From: Actinosynnema pretiosum
GTDB lineage: Bacteria > Actinomycetota > Actinomycetes > Mycobacteriales > Pseudonocardiaceae
Reading direction: 5' to 3'
Assembly (NCBI RefSeq): GCF_024171695.1
Contig: NZ_JAMTCF010000033.1
Span: 1-61,770 of the forward strand
Length of the DNA: 61,770 nt
Part shown: in pieces, positions 61,504-61,770 of the stretch
Position numbering within the stretch: the first letter of the stretch is position 1
How the letters are laid out: each line of letters opens with the position of its first letter
Translations under genes and position numbers: made by a program
The notes under the pieces: generated by a model
What the model saw: only the letters and a program-made list of their open reading frames with translations
The model's database searches: none
Told to the model about the DNA's origin: nothing

Positions 61504-61770
61504 GTGGCGCGCTTTGACCTGACCGATGCCGAGTGGGCGTTGATCGAGCCGCATGTGCCGGTCGCGGCCACCGGGCCGTTGCCTCGGCGGGTGCGGGATC
61601 AGTTCAACGGAATCCTGTGGCGGTTTCGCACCGGGTCGGGCTGGCGCGACGTCCCGGAACGGTACGGGCCCTGGTCCACCGTCTACTCCCGGTTCAACGT
61701 CTGGGCGAAGGCGGGGGTGTTCCAGACGCTGTTGGAGGCGCTGATCGCCGAGGCCGCCGCGCGCGGGCAG
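61504..61770 (+). CDS. IS5-family transposase, N-terminal part (runs off the window)
   Basis: GTG 61504 opens a frame of 89 codons to the window edge: RFDLTDAEWALIEPHVP, RVRDQFNGILWRFRTGSGWRDVPERYGPWSTVYSRFNVWAKAGVFQTLLEAL. This is the characteristic helix-turn-helix N-terminal domain of IS5/IS427 transposases; the DDE core lies outside. It appears intact here, unlike the decayed copy at 15240-15863, which lacks this domain. Confidence 0.9.
   Translation, partial: MARFDLTDAEWALIEPHVPVAATGPLPRRVRDQFNGILWRFRTGSGWRDVPERYGPWSTVYSRFNVWAKAGVFQTLLEALIAEAAARGQ

Overview
The window is high-GC (roughly 70-75%) chromosomal DNA. It carries a 16S rRNA 5' end, an actinobacterial rrn leader motif, a mycothiol-type maleylpyruvate isomerase, an actinobacterial LexA box and WXG/YbaB/SUKH genes. 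Together these point to an actinomycete, most plausibly of the Pseudonocardiales (an Actinosynnema- or Saccharothrix-like organism). That placement is an inference from gene content and style; no search was run.

Layout. 1-660: 5' end of a 16S rRNA gene on the minus strand with its leader and a good sigma-A type promoter. 733-5083: tyrS, an unrecognised large protein, an EF-hand protein and a 3-methyladenine DNA glycosylase. 5067-13725: the arginine operon argC-J-B-D-F-R-(argG slot)-H, read leftward from one promoter that overlaps an ARG box; the gene in the argG position is a shortened, motif-poor ArgG relative. 13784-15911: an MDR oxidoreductase, then about 1.1 kb without an intact gene holding a 27-bp minisatellite and decayed IS5-type transposase fragments. 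15912-22548: an XRE/membrane-protein pair, sthA, a secreted protein, and pheST.

22732-29512 (plus strand): an Hsp90-family ATPase followed 13 bp later by a 943-residue helical-repeat protein, then a two-component system. 29509-32344: SpoU methyltransferase, rplT, rpmI, infC (with attenuator-like leader), and divergent DUF1844. 32505-35717: a membrane protein and an XRE-NB-ARC-TPR regulator. 35949-42480: a compact D-amino-acid utilisation locus. RidA, IclR and a PfkB kinase are read left; a D-serine-dehydratase-like PLP enzyme, N-acyl-D-amino-acid deacylase and GntP permease are read right. A strong IclR-type operator cluster lies between the two arms. 42649-48377: uvrA with SOS box, a maleylpyruvate-isomerase-like protein, an acyltransferase and an MBL hydrolase.

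48440-61770 is the accessory end. It holds a lower-GC DUF4365 nuclease-like gene, and then a five-gene minus-strand operon: YbaB-like, WXG-type protein, a 1561-residue polymorphic toxin, SUKH immunity protein, and an SseB-like protein. From the sequence the toxin contains a pierisin/scabin-like ADP-ribosyltransferase module, a caspase-like His/Cys module and a C-terminal deaminase-like module (HxSE and CxxC). An unrecognised gene, a low-GC stretch with two possible small genes, and an IS5-family element cut by the window edge follow. The toxin operon is the strongest candidate for an undescribed system. The Hsp90/repeat-protein pair, the degenerate argG and a methyltransferase apparently starting at CTG are the next most interesting items.
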